From assembly GCF_020283565.1 (NCBI RefSeq), contig NC_060062.1:23842127-23906126 (forward strand): 64,000 nucleotides of DNA, written 5' to 3'. The position numbers and the translations under genes are program-made. Every line of letters starts with the position of its first letter. The first letter of the stretch is position 1. The DNA comes from Trifolium pratense. Taxonomy: Eukaryota > Streptophyta > Magnoliopsida > Fabales > Fabaceae. This document shows, in pieces, positions 50,899-63,146 of the stretch. The notes beneath the pieces are model-generated. The model was not told the DNA's origin and ran no database searches. It saw only the letters and a list, made by a program, of their open reading frames with translations.

Positions 50899-52668
50899 GT
50901 TAGCGAATGGTTGCCAAAAGCTCCTGGAGATGTTCGCCTCTCATTCTCTGCAGCGAACCTGATAGCGAATGTTCGCTGCATGGTTCGCTGTGGCGAATGG
51001 TTAGCAAACACTTATCAAAAGTTTCTGTTGATGTTCGCTGCATGCTCGCTGTGAGTTCGCTGCAGCGAACATTCCAAAATCAAAATTCATCCTTTAGCTT
51101 CAAATTTATTCCATGTGTTAAAACCTGGCAAAATGTTGGGAAAAAGTATCATTCGACAATATTTACTCAAATTTACTCAAAATACAAATATTTACACAAA
51201 TAGGGGATAAATTAGTACATGTTTCTTAAAGTTTAAGTTAATAAGTGTCTAAGTTTGATATGTATTTGTACTACTTTTGGGCACTTATCAAAAATACATA
51301 TATAATGAGCTTTTGGTTAAGTTGATATATGAAACTTTTTGGAACAAATTACAGCTTTTCTCTGCTCTAGCCACTTCCCCAGCAAATACATATTATAATA
51401 TCCCACATTAATTGTCTTGAGTTCCAATTTTGGGTGTGACAAAAACTGTTTTTATTTCTTTTTTTTTTTGGTTTGTTGAAAAAGGCTAAGATTTTATTAA
51501 AAAGAGACAGAAGAGACAAAAGGCCCAAAGAAATAGCACATGATTAGAAACAACCCCACCTTTCCCTGATTGTTCGCCGAATCAAAAACAAAAGCATAAC
51601 AAGTGTAGCAGTAGCCATCTCCTTAACCAACCAATAGAAAACGCAGCAAAAAAAACCGTATAAATGTGGGAAGAGAGAGAGAGTGAGAGAAACCTTTGTG
51701 AGTGGGGGAAAGGACCTTATGTGTGAGTGGTGAAACCAATGTTTTGAAAACCGGACCGGACCGGCCGGTCCGACCGGTTCGACCACGAACCGGTGCCCTC
51801 GGCGGTCCGGTCGACTAGCAAGAACCGCTAGTCAGTGGAACCGGTCAAAAACCGGTGTGAACCGGTATGAACCGGTGTGAACCGGTGTGAACCGGTGAAC
51901 CGGTGAACCGGAAAACCGGCCGGTTTTTCTCTCACTTAAAAAAAAAAAAAAAAAAAACTGATTTTTTAATTAAAAAAAACAATGGATTGAAATTGAAAGG
52001 TTAAAAAATCAAAAATCTTTCCTTTCCAACCATAGACTCAAACACGTGAAAAAATTATATGAACGGTTCAATATAAACGGTTCAATAACGGTTGAACCGA
52101 TCCGACCGGTTGACCCTTGAACCAGTTGTCACAACGGTTCGACCTCCGGTCCGGTTCTTAAAACATTGGGTGAAACTGAAAAGGGACCTTATGTGACTGA
52201 GTGAGAGAGAGAGAGAGTGAGAGAGAGCCACTATGCAATATAGAAGATGTGGTAGAAAGATTAAAATCGGTCGTGAATAATAATATTGGGGCACACTGAA
52301 AATGAGAAGAGGTTATATGAAAATAGAGGTTATATTGTAGGAGTAGGACCACACATATGATTGTGTGGAGATTCATTCATTCCGTACAACATAAAAGAAA
52401 CGAGTCTTACTTTAATAAAAAACTATCGTCCAAGTCGGATCATCTATTCCTTTACAAAAAATATCAAAACTATCTATTTATTTTAATTATGTGAATAAAT
52501 TGATAAATTAAATTTTATTCTCTCAAAAGTTTACTAAGTGAAGATCAATTTTATGGAGTTTTAAAAATTATCCTCTATTTGTCAAGTCTTTAATATTCTG
52601 AAAGTCGATCCTCTAAAGATTTAATCTTATCTTGCACAGTTTTTCCTCGCAAATTAAAATATAGAGGA
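50899..52668. repeat. 1.77-kb tandem duplication, copy A
   Basis: It matches 52771-54538 (offset 1870-1872) outside the hAT insertion that each copy carries. The left edge lies in a TTAGCGAATGG word within the TTCGCTG-rich segment. It includes the right end of the interrupted LTR-derived element, a LINE-tail-like A/T stretch (51440-51510) and GA-rich patches. No gene; a minus-strand frame across the GA patches is not credible. Confidence 0.95.
51737..52168. mobile_element. hAT-type MITE in copy A (432 bp)
   Basis: The ends are CAATGTTTTGAAAAC and GTTCTTAAAACATTG. The 8-bp duplication GGTGAAAC lies at 51729-51736 and 52169-52176. The corresponding site in copy B, 53601-53608, has a single GGTGAAAC and no insertion. 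Subterminal ccggtgtgaa repeats (51850-51910) and an A-run at 51939-51958 are present. Confidence 0.95.
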
Positions 52669-52770
52669 GGAAGTTGAAAATATATAGTAGTACCCAAAGT
52701 ACAATAGTAAGTAAAAGTTATATGCAAACGCGACCAAATATAATTAAACAAAATGCTTTTAAAGTTATAT

Positions 52771-54538
52771 GTTAGCGAATGGTTGCCAAAAGCTCCTGGA
52801 GATGTTCACCTCTCATTCTCTGCAGCGAACCTGATAGCGAATGTTCGCTGCATGGTTCGCTGTGACGAATGGTTAGCAAACACTTATCAAAAGTTTCTGT
52901 TGATGTTCGCTGCATGGTCGCTGTGAGTTCGCTGCAACGAACATTCCAAAATCAAAATTCATCCTTTAGCTTCAAATTTATTCCATGTGTTAAAACCTGT
53001 CAAAATGTTGGGAAAAAGTATCATTCGACAATATTTACTCAAATTTACTCAAAATACAAATATTTACACAAATAGGGGATAAATTAGTACATGTTTCTTA
53101 AAGTTTAAGTTAATAAGTGTCTAAGTTTGATATGTATTTGTACTACTTTTGGGCACTTATCAAAAATACATATATAATGAGCTTTTGGTTAAGTTGATAT
53201 ATGAAACTTTTTGGAACAAATTACAGCTTTTCTCTGCTCTAGCCACTTCCCCAGCAAATACATATTATAATATCCCACATTAATTGTCTTGAGTTCCAAT
53301 TTTGGGTGTGACAAAAACTGTTTTTATTTCTTTTTTTTTTTGGTTTGTTGAAAAAGGCTAAGATTTTATTAAAAAGAGACAGAAGAGACAAAAGGCCCAA
53401 AGAAATAGCACATGATTAGAAACAACCCCACCTTTCCCTGATTGTTTGCCGAATCAAAAACAAAAGCATAACAAGTGTAGCAGTAGCCATCTCCTTAACC
53501 AACCAATAGAAAACGCAGCAAAAAAAACCGTATAAATGTGGGAAGAGAGAGAGAGTGAGAGAAACCTTTGTGAGTGGGGGAAAGGACCTTATGTGTGAGT
53601 GGTGAAACTGAAAAGGGACCTTATGTGACTGAGTGAGAGAGAGAGAGAGTGAGAGAGAGCCACTATGCAATATAGAAGATGTGGTAGAAAGATTAAAATC
53701 GGTCGTGAATAATAATATTGGGGCACACTGAAAATGAGAAGAGGTTATATGAAAATAGAGGTTATATTGTAGGAGTAGGACCACACATATGATTGTGTGG
53801 AGATTCATTCATTCCGTACAACATAAAAGAAACGAGTCTTACTTTAATAAAAAACTATCGTCCAAGTCGGATCATCTATTCCTTTACAAAAAATATCAAA
53901 ACTATCTATTTATTTTAATTATGTGAATAAATTGATAAATTAAATTTTATTCTCTCAAAAGCAATGTTTTGAAAACCGGACCGGACCGGCCGGTCCGACC
54001 GGTTCGACCACGAACCGGTGCCCTCGGCGGTCCGGTCGACTAGCAAGAACCGCTAGTCAGTGGAACCGGTCAAAAACCGGTGTGAACCGGTATGAACCGG
54101 TGTGAACCGGTGTGAACCGGTGAACCGGTGAACCGGAAAACCGGCCGGTTTTTCTCTCACTTAAAAAAAAAAAAAAAAAACTGATTTTTTAATTAAAAAA
54201 AACAATGGATTGAAATTGAAAGGTTAAAAAATCAAAAATCTTTCCTTTCCAACCATAGACTCAAACACGTGAAAAAATTATATGAACGGTTCAATATAAA
54301 CGGTTCAATAACGGTTGAACCGATCCGACCGGTTGACCCTTGAACCAGTTGTCACAACGGTTCGACCTCCGGTCCGGTTCTTAAAACATTGCTCAAAAGT
54401 TTACTAAGTGAAGATCAATTTTATGGAGTTTTAAAAATTATCCTCTATTTGTCAAGTCTTTAATATTCTGAAAGTCGATCCTCTAAAGATTTAATCTTAT
54501 CTTGCACAGTTTTTCCTCGCAAATTAAAATATAGAGGA
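52771..54538. repeat. 1.77-kb tandem duplication, copy B
   Basis: Second copy of 50899-52668, separated from it by 102 bp. It differs by few substitutions (for example gttcgcc versus gttcacc near 52805) and lacks the copy-A hAT insertion but has its own. It is followed after 22 bp by copy 2 of the 5.1-kb duplication. Confidence 0.95.
53962..54391. mobile_element. hAT-type MITE in copy B (430 bp)
   Basis: As far as I can read, it is the same sequence as 51737-52168 apart from a 2-base shorter A-run. Its duplication is CTCAAAAG at 53954-53961 and 54392-54399. The matching position in copy A, 52522-52529, is the unoccupied CTCAAAAG. Confidence 0.95.
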
Positions 54539-54560
54539 TAATAACTTGAAGGATAATAAC

Positions 54561-57500
54561 TCTTGAGGTTAGTTTCAAGCATTATCTAGAATAAAATATA
54601 CATTTTCAAATTAAGCTGCGGTGGATAAGTTAAATGGTCATTTAATTGGCCAAAATTAGAGCAACCCTCTCTATAATTGGCATAATTTGTTGATGTCACA
54701 AGGTAACCGAAAGACAAAGTTCCATATGAGCAAACCAATGAAGGTGCATTTGGTATTGTGTTTTTAAAAAGTGATATTATTGCCTGTTAAAGTATGCAAT
54801 ATTTTATGAATCATTGGTTGGTTTAACGATAATTGCTGCGGGACATAATAGGAAGACTACAATTTGATCCTGACAACTATAATTGATTGGAAGAGGACTG
54901 AAATCACTTGATGTCGGAACTAATCCACGAACGAGATTAGGTCTAGTGAGCCGAATACTGATGATAAAAAAAAAGTATGCAATATTTTTATTTTGAACTA
55001 ATTACTTTTGATATTTTTTCTTAAATTGTAGCATATTTTAGTTTCAGTATATTTTGATCGACTTTGTTTTTATCGGATTTTTTTTAAGTAGCTTATTGAT
55101 TAGAAATTTCACTCTTGAATCTTAAGAAATTTCACTCTTTTATGACACAGTTGTTAAGGAGCTAAATATTTTTTTTGAACGAAAAATATATTATTAAAGG
55201 AGGAGCATATACCCGTAAAGGAGGAGCCACAAAACAGAGATACTGTATATATGCGGAACACCGATAAAAATATCAAAACAAATACCACATAATAGAGTTT
55301 AAATATTGTAAACAAGTCTTACAACTTTGTGTCGAGAGCACCGGTTAGCACGACCGTTTAAACCATTCATGCATGCAGGTGTTACAATTCAATTGCATCA
55401 TTAATTAATTACTTGCACACGTGTCGTGTCCAATTAAAACACAAAGTAGCTAGCGCAACTAATACTCCAATTCCAATCCCAACCAACCAACCAACCAACG
55501 TTCAAACATGAAACTTGCAAATAATCTTCTTTTGAAAATTTAAATTTTACACTAATTAATTACTTTGTAGCATGCTCTCAGCCATGACGCTGTCAATAAT
55601 CAATATTATTGAAACAAATATAAAATTGAAGTAGAATTATGATTCCATGAATACAGTAGTAGAATGTATAAATAAAAGTACGTACACTAGATTAATAAAA
55701 CTAATGAAGTTAATCCTTGAAGTCATGAGGTGTAATTTTGGTACGGAAACCAAGATTATAAATATGAGATGCTTCAACAATAGTTCAAGTGACCACGTAA
55801 AGTACAAAAGTACTTCTCCTTATCCATATTGCTCAATAGTCAATAATAGATAGATCAAATTCAATTATTGTCACGTTAGTTGCAATGTTACATTGCAATT
55901 ATTGCCAATGTACGTTGTGATTGTGAGGGTAATTAAGAAGCAAAATTATTGACTTTGAGATGAACTACAAGATGATAGTTGATGTTGTACACAATAAAAA
56001 ACAAAATAATTTAGAGTATGATTCATTTGATGATTGTAGACTCATATTTCAAATCATAGCGATTTTATAGTTGCTTTTACTAGGCATTAAGCAAACAGAA
56101 GCGTTCATGCTCTCGCATGAGCAACTCTTTCCCATGCTTCTCGCGCTACTTCGATGTTATTTTGAGTTGTATTACCGCGATTATTATTATGAATGAAATA
56201 CTTTGAGTTTGCTTGCGCCCAAAAAAAAATTATTTGGGTTTTTGTCCTCTTTTGTACCAAGAAGAAAAAGCAAAATTATTGACTTTTCACTCTATAAGAC
56301 TCAAATTGCAAAATATATAAATTCATGAGGTATTTAGTTCAACAAGAATTTGATTATTTTTTTTTTACCATTGAAGAAAATATAAGTTTATTTTTTTTTA
56401 ACCTTGACATGATTCAAATATCAATTCTAAAATAGTCATTAGTGACATTTTAATTAGTAATAACTTCTTTTTTTCAATTCCATCAAAAAATCACGATTAG
56501 CAATGTTGTGACTCATAGATCTATGAAGGTTGATTTTAAAAGTATTGATTTTGTCATTAAAAAATGATGAGTGTTGCAACTTGTTCATTCATGTATAATT
56601 ATCATATAATGAGTAGAAAGAGCATCACTTCATGTAAGTTTTTTTTTTTTTTAAAAAAGCAAAATATTAAGGAAACCATTTTAGGTTCTATAGCTACCAT
56701 CAAATGACTTTCACACTATCTCACGTAATAATTAAACAATCCATTCATATTTTACTCTAATATTTGAAATTTTAAATAGTAATACATAAGCAACTCATTT
56801 TTATAATATTTGATTGTACTAAACCTTGTCACTATCTAGTATGGTCATCAATATACACAACAAATAATTTTTATGTGTATAGTATGATTCCTTATGTAAA
56901 ATATATTTATAAAAAAAATACAAAATCCAACTTAAAATTAACCTTCAACTAATAGAGAAAAAAGCTAAGAAATTGTTCAATAAAACTATACTTTGGAACT
57001 CATTTGGGAAGTTTTAGTTTGACTTGAATTGTGAAGAGCGCATGCCTCTTGAATTATTGGGTATAAAACGTACCATTCAAGGCATGAATCACAAATGATT
57101 TTAGGATGACATAGATAGGTTTCTGAATAATATATGTAATTTATGACTTGGAATGCCTTATTTTTCAAAGCTCCAACTCATCAAAAATAATACTGAAATT
57201 TAAAGGTTTATGATTTGTGGACATAGAACAGTGATAGCAACGGGTAGAGAAAGAAGAAAAATATGAGACATACTGATGATCATTAGATAAAAATTGATCT
57301 TTAGATATTATACATATCCAAATCATCATAGTAATGACGATGTCAATTTAATAGAAGAAATAGAGTGAATCTCTACTTTTTTTTTATTTTAGCGATATCC
57401 ACTTTGTTAAGAGTGTCTCACATATGTTGGAAGATGGTCCGAATATATATATTTATAAAGTAAAGACAATTATCACCTTAAGTTAGTTTTATAGTGTTGA

Positions 57501-59680
57501 GTTAGACTCAACTTCTAATTCTAAGATAGTATCAAAACCTCCTCCACGTTCTATTTGGGCCACATCTTATTAGATTTTTAATCGGGTCACCCACTATTTA
57601 TATCCACGTATTAAGCTCAATAGTGTTGGGAGCGAGAGTGTATGTTAAGAGTTTCAAATCGGTTGCGAGATGGCCTAAATATATCTATACTAATATATAA
57701 AGGGAAAACTTACTTTTGGTAGCCTACCTGATTTGCCAGCATATTCGCTACTTGATTTGCCTCTCTCAACACATACGAAAGAGGAGAGTCGGAAAAACCT
57801 TAGGAAGATTATGAATGTCTACAACTGTTTTGAATTGCAAATGAAAAGAACACTGCATTTGAACTACTTGAGTTGCAAGAAATGAGTTTAACACGATAAT
57901 ATCTGTGAATGATTTATCCGTGTTGAAGGTAATTAATCTCATAAGGGTTGCCCTTAATTATCTCTGTTCCATAATTGAACAAGCACCAGTATCACTTGTA
58001 AAGCCAAAAGAAAATTATCTCTGTTCCATAATTGAACAAGCACCAGTATCACTTGTAAAGCCAAAAGAAAAATGACAACTACCATTTCGGACAATACCTT
58101 CCGCGAAACTGCTATTGTGAATGTTACAAACAACGCCATCACAATTTAGCTTAACAAAATCAACATGAGAAACGGAGAATTAGGAGTTCATCCTAACTCA
58201 CGTCTTCCCATCTTTACAAGTCAACAATAGCTTTTTCTTTCCTATTAGTAAGTAAAATCTGGTTGGTCTGTTATCCCAGCCTTGCATTCATCTGGTAAGA
58301 AATTACCTTTGAGAACTTGGGAGACACATTTGGTGAAAGATTCTCATACAATGAGGTGACTTTCTTCATTTTATTTTTGGAACACCACTTCATTCCTACT
58401 TATCTATAGATTTGTGAGGCAACTATTCCAACACTATTTCTCTTGTGACATTAATTTTCGTTTAAAAATTGCATATTTCGTGTTGCTAATTTCACCATAA
58501 ACACACTTGAATCCTCACCCATGAAAAAAAATTAAAAATAGTGACAGTGACCATAACATAGTAATTGAACATTTTTTGAACAAATACAGGCATATAACTT
58601 ATAAGTTACAATTCATATAAGATTTTATCTACGAACACAACCAATATGATAGCTTATTCACATAGTATTAGCCTATTTGATGTTATAGTAAGATTATCAC
58701 AAGTGTGTTTTTCGGAAATGGATTATGTGCAGTCACGTTTTCTGTGCAGTCACGATGTTTGTGACGGTCCGATCAAGAACAAAAGGTCTAATAAATGTAT
58801 GTTATTTATGTTTAATAATTATGCGCTTAAATTAGGACTTTCCGATCTTAATCGGTCAGCTAACGATGTTTGACTGCATAACTGCATGCACTTTATGACT
58901 GCACTAAATCCTGGTCCGGGTTTTTCTTTCTCATTACCGACCATCAGAAAGGGCAATTCATTCTAGGGGGAGCACAAATTTTTGAAAGCTAATTATCATA
59001 TATAGACACTATGGTAAACTTTGAACAACTAAGTTTGACAAGCAAATAAATTCCAGAAGAACCACCCTGTTACATATATAACTACTTAACTGAACTGCAT
59101 TGACATCAAATTACATTGCAACAACAATGCATACAATCAAACAAATGAAAACAGATGCATGATTGATTGATACTATTAAATCCTCTCGACACTCCCTATT
59201 TGCATTTAAATTAAGTTCGGAGAAGCGGAGGAACACAGGCAAATACACAAACAAAAGATAAATTATAAATGACATACCTGTGTAGTGGCAGGACATTCAA
59301 TATAAACAAATAACTCTTAAATTCACATCCTAAAAACCATAAACTCATAAATCCGTCCATGATAAAAATTAGAACGACAAAAATGAAGAGATAAATTTAT
59401 TTTTTTGAAAAAGCAAATGAAGAGATCAAATAGGCAATGAACCTAATGGATGCAACAGCAACCATTGTCAAATTTCATGAAACCCTTGTTGTCAATACTC
59501 AAGTTAAACACTTCAGATGTAAATAAGCTATGCTGTTTATCCACGTAGATGTAACCAACTGCAGAATATAAACTATTCATAAAATCAATTTCCTAAAAAA
59601 AAAAAAAAAAAAAAAAATATCACTTCTTTTTCTTGAGTTGTTTAACTTTTGCATTAGGTTGGTCTTTGGATTTGCGTTTC
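54561..59680. repeat. 5.1-kb segmental duplication, copy 2
   Basis: Partner of 37461-42584 with the same internal pieces: SINE 54822-54972, LTR-like 57401-57696, RNase H remnant 57714-58206 with the 57-bp tandem repeat, and MITE 58717-58905. Its right end runs into the intact RPS19 gene, so this is the natural 3' flank of that gene and probably the source copy at this end. Confidence 0.95.
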
Positions 59681-60000
59681 CTGGTGAGAGCGAATTCACC
59701 AAACTTATGACCCACTTTTCCTTCAGTGATCTTACAGCGAATAGTGGTTTTCCCATTGTAAATTTTGACCTGGGAATCAACAAATTCTGGCAAGATAGTG
59801 GATCTCCGCGACCAAATGGTTTTGTTCTTCAAAAGTTCTGGATTCTTTTTCATCTTATGTAGGAATGCATCTATAAACGCTGGTTTGCGCGACACAACAG
59901 GAGCCGACGACGCCAGCTTCTTAGCAACAGGATTTGCAGTGTCACCGGCGATTCCAAGAAACTGCTTGTTCAGAACCCTAAGCAAATCGGTTGGCCTCAT
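59620..60000 (-). CDS. RPS19: Mitochondrial ribosomal protein S19, nuclear-encoded
   Basis: A single coding exon of 126 residues. The S19 core is unmistakable: [52 protein letters not shown] and [13 protein letters not shown]. The wording is that of the plant mitochondrial protein rather than the chloroplast or cytosolic ones. Mitochondrial S19 is usually about 93 residues; the roughly 40 extra N-terminal residues, with Arg, Lys and Ser/Ala and few acids, are a likely import presequence. The protein binds 16S-type rRNA in the head of the small subunit. An acceptor TATGAATAG at 60006 just before the ATG suggests a 5'-UTR intron. A 23-base A-run lies directly past the stop in the 3' UTR. Confidence 0.93.
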   Translation of the reverse strand: MRPTDLLRVLNKQFLGIAGDTANPVAKKLASSAPVVSRKPAFIDAFLHKMKKNPELLKNKTIWSRRSTILPEFVDSQVKIYNGKTTIRCKITEGKVGHKFGEFALTRKRKSKDQPNAKVKQLKKKK

Positions 60001-60324
60001 TCTTCCTATTCATACACAAAACTCACTCAAATTCAAAATTGTAAAACTAAACATCGAAAATCAAACCAAAATGAGGTAACTTTATGGAGCATTTAGGAAA
60101 AAGATATTGCAAAATTTAGTTTATAAATCACTACTTAATGACATAACTAATACACACAAAAAAACATTTCACTCATACAAAAACAGCAGTACACAATAAT
60201 AATCCTCACACCTTGAAGGAGCAAGTGATTCCAACCCTTCAAAGTCCCCAATAACTTTTAATAATTTGTTGATTCCCTAACAAATTCACTTGCACCTTAA
60301 CAAATTATTAGTGTTAGCCTGTTA

Positions 60325-60470
60325 CGTACACAGACACCGGACACAATATGGACATTGACACGTCGACACCGCTAATAATTTGAAAATATGACATAATATA
60401 ATTTGATCATAAGTGTCGGTGTCGTGTCTAACACAAACGCGTGTCCAACACCGGGACACGCCTAATCCGA
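60325..60470. repeat. Repeat with gacaccggacac / gtgtcggtgtcgtg words
   Basis: Left: cacagacaccggacac...gacacgtcgacaccg. Right: tgtcggtgtcgtgtc...gtgtccaacaccgggacacg. The two halves are partly complementary, as in a MITE. Borders not set. Confidence 0.45.
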
Positions 60471-61499
60471 TAAGTGTTTGTTCTTCATAGTTTACAATAC
60501 AAAATGCCACCCCTATTTTTACCTAAACAGGCTAACAATAACACTGCAAGCTCTCCTCCAACGCAACCTCTGATTATCAGCAAAAGCAACCACCCATATA
60601 CTTTACAAGCTGAATAATAAACCTACTGCATAATCCTCAACAGCAACCAAAGAGAAAAAGAAGTACAGTATAAGACAGATAAAACAACCAACACTGATTC
60701 CAACTAGTACCCCAAGCCAAAAATCTTATGATAGAGCTAAGGGATGAATAGCTCCATGTGCTCTTCCATTCTCAATTAAATCTACTTCCTTCTTGACTAA
60801 CACAACCACACAAAACCATTGTCCCACTGAGACCGCCAATAATGCTTAACACAAACGCTCAACGCTAATGACGTTACAAAGATCTCAAGCCACTAAATTT
60901 AGACCCTACACACTTTTGTAGAATCATACTCAAACCTAGTAATCCCCAAACAAGCAAGAGGGTTTGCAAACTATTGCCCAATTTTATTGAAGGATCAAGC
61001 GATATGAATGACACTGTTTAAACAAGTCCTTCCTCTTCAATCAAGGACTACTAAAATGAAATCTTTTGTATCTGTTTTGGCAACTTTCTGACATGTATAT
61101 TTCTTTCACCAAATAGGCTAACAGGTATGAAATATGCGCAGAGAACTTAAAAAAAAAAAACCATAATACTATATACACCAAAGTTGCTATATAGAAGCTG
61201 TAGCGGAGCTTTACCAATCACCACTATAGCATAGCAAAATTTGGACAAACCGCTATCGTTCAACGATATGCTATGTAGTAGAAAATGTTGTCAAAATAGT
61301 GGCTATAGTGGCACCATAATACTATTGCATAGCGGAATTTTAACAATCTGGTATCCGCAATTGACAACACTAGTTAACACAATGAAACCAAACACAATGT
61401 CAATGTCTAACACTATGCTTTTATTTACAAGACACCTCACATCGAACGCATAAAGAATAAAAACAGCGCGAAAGGGAAAATACTACTCAATTTTTTCTT

Positions 61500-61665
61500 T
61501 TTTGTATTAAACCTCTGGTTCCCAGGAGAACGCCCCCCAGTAATCCAGAATTCAGCAGCGAAGTAAGTAACGTCTTGCAAAAAATTGTTACCACCAGGAA
61601 TCAAACTCAGGATCGCCCAAACGATTTATTCTAGGGAAGCTCATTAAGCACTTTTGTCCAATAAG
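61500..61665 (-). repeat. SINE copy in the RPS19 5'-UTR intron
   Basis: On the minus strand it reads agtgcttaatgagc, then gagtttgattcctggtgg (box-B-like), then gctgaattctggattac and ctcctgggaaccagaggttt, ending in an A/T-rich tail. Its relative is at 34275-34445. Confidence 0.55.
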
Positions 61666-61850
61666 AATTTTTATTTACATGACACTATACAATAAAAGCA
61701 GGATGAATTAAAACAAATTCAAGTAAATACATATACGCAGAACATAAACATATAAGTGCATAGGAAATAATATTCATATCTTCAATTTTTCATTTTCAGA
61801 TTATGCATAAGTGCTTTTTTCTAAGTAACGATTTTGAATGATTGACTTAC

Positions 61851-62018
61851 AAGGAGAGAGGTGCGAGTGAGACGGTGAAGGGAGGGCTGGCAGCTAATGC
61901 GATCGAGAAGAGGACTGACCGAGCGAGCGAGATTGGAGACAGGAAATGGAAAAATCAGGGTTCTAACATTTATCTTTTATATTATAAGCTTGTATACACA
62001 AGCAAACTCTAAACCCTA
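61851..62018 (-). promoter_or_regulatory. RPS19 core promoter and 5' leader exon
   Basis: In transcription order there is a telo-box (AAACCCTAA at 62010-62018 on the plus strand), a TATAAAAG box (61981-61974), a C/T-rich leader from about 61950, and a donor CTT|GTAAGTC after 61851. Telo-boxes are a known mark of plant ribosomal-protein promoters, which supports this as the start of the RPS19 transcript. Confidence 0.65.
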
Positions 62019-63146
62019 ATTTGTTTTCCCTGTTTTTCCTCCATTTTATCTTGCAATTTTTATAACCCGCAACCTTTCAATGTAAGGCAATATTTCCAAC
62101 CATTATGGCAAGTATATCAATTATGATTAAAATTATGTGCAATAATTGATAAGCACCATCAATTTTAAAAGTATATCATATCAAAATTATTGTTGACTAT
62201 ATTATTCATCACGAAATATTTTTACGTCTTTCCTGGTCAATGATTTTTTTTCTACCGGATCATAAATTTAGAGAATAATTATCATGTGAGATTTAGAAAG
62301 TTATTATCACGTGTAATTTAGAAAGTTATTATCAAACTCAATTCTGCTAAATCAATTTTTTTTTGCAATACAACCAAACACAACCATAGTCATGTCACTA
62401 ATCACATTCATTATTTTGATTTTAACATTGCAGATTTAATATTAACCGATGATCAATTGATATATTATGCACTAGCAGACCAATTGTGATTTAAATTATG
62501 TCCACAAAGTGTTAAGCTCCATCAACTTTCATAGGAAATATTTCATACGACAATTAAGCACCATCAATTTTCATTGCACAATTTAAACAATTAAAAACCG
62601 ATAATCTCTTATATTATAAGCTTGCTAACATAAGCTAACCCTAAACCAAATTTTTTCCCCTCTCATTTTCTCTTTCTTTTTATTGCAGCTTTATATTAAA
62701 AAAAAATACATATTTGTCATCGAACCTGTACCCCTTACTTACAATAAAACCTTTCAACCGCTAAAACATGTGCTTCAATTATGAAAGAATTTAGGAATCC
62801 TAATATGTTAACCCTGTTTTCAATAAATTTGAACGGCAGAATTAATCACGATTTTTATTTATTTATGGATGTCTACTTAAGTTTATGTTCTTGATTATGT
62901 CTTTAATTTTTTTTTTAACCTTTAATTATCATCAATTTTTTAACCTTTAGTTATCAGCAATTTTTTTTTAATAAGTAAACAAAACGATGGGGTTCCAAAA
63001 TTATTTAAAAAATATATAAAATATAAAATAAGCACATAAACAAATATAGAATAATTAGTCCATGAAATTCCCTATACTACTCTTATTGAAAATGCACTTA
63101 GAATTTTTGTATTTTATTTTTTATTGTTACATATTACACCTAATTA
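62019..63146. other. Upstream flank of RPS19, A/T-rich
   Basis: No gene. A worn duplication is visible: 61970-62055 (tattataagcttg...aagca...ctctaaaccctaat...ttcc) resembles 62607-62690 (tattataagcttgctaacataagctaaccctaaacca...ttcccc), and gataagcaccatcaatttt recurs near 62148 and 62553. Confidence 0.5.

Larger units (their letters stand above)
47850..51290 (-). mobile_element. LTR-retrotransposon-derived element, interrupted
   Basis: Segments 47850-48621 and 50613-51290 become continuous once the solo LTR between them is removed. The right edge reads TGATAAGTGCCCAAAAG on the minus strand. The left part holds cgtatccacagggact, a phrase I associate with plant LTR-element leaders. The right part is dense in TTCGCTG and CAGCGAA words. 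No gag or pol frame is visible, so it is a non-autonomous or decayed copy. The family is uncertain. Confidence 0.45.
60006..61850 (-). other. Probable 5'-UTR intron of RPS19
   Basis: Bounded by a donor, CTT|GTAAGTC, at 61850 and an acceptor, TATGAATAG, at 60006 on the minus strand. It contains a repeat with gacaccggacac / gtgtccaacaccgggacac words (60330-60465), a small foldback-like piece with tgttgtcaaaatag / caattgacaaca ends (61284-61371) and a SINE (61500-61665). No other gene is seen. The intron itself is an inference without transcript data. Confidence 0.55.

Noticed and set aside
50685..51203. Frames of about 100 codons with repeated FAANHS/SLWRMV-type wording on both strands
   Set aside because: They arise from the TTCGCTG/CAGCGAA word cluster. 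Both strands being open is a sign of the repeat, not of coding.
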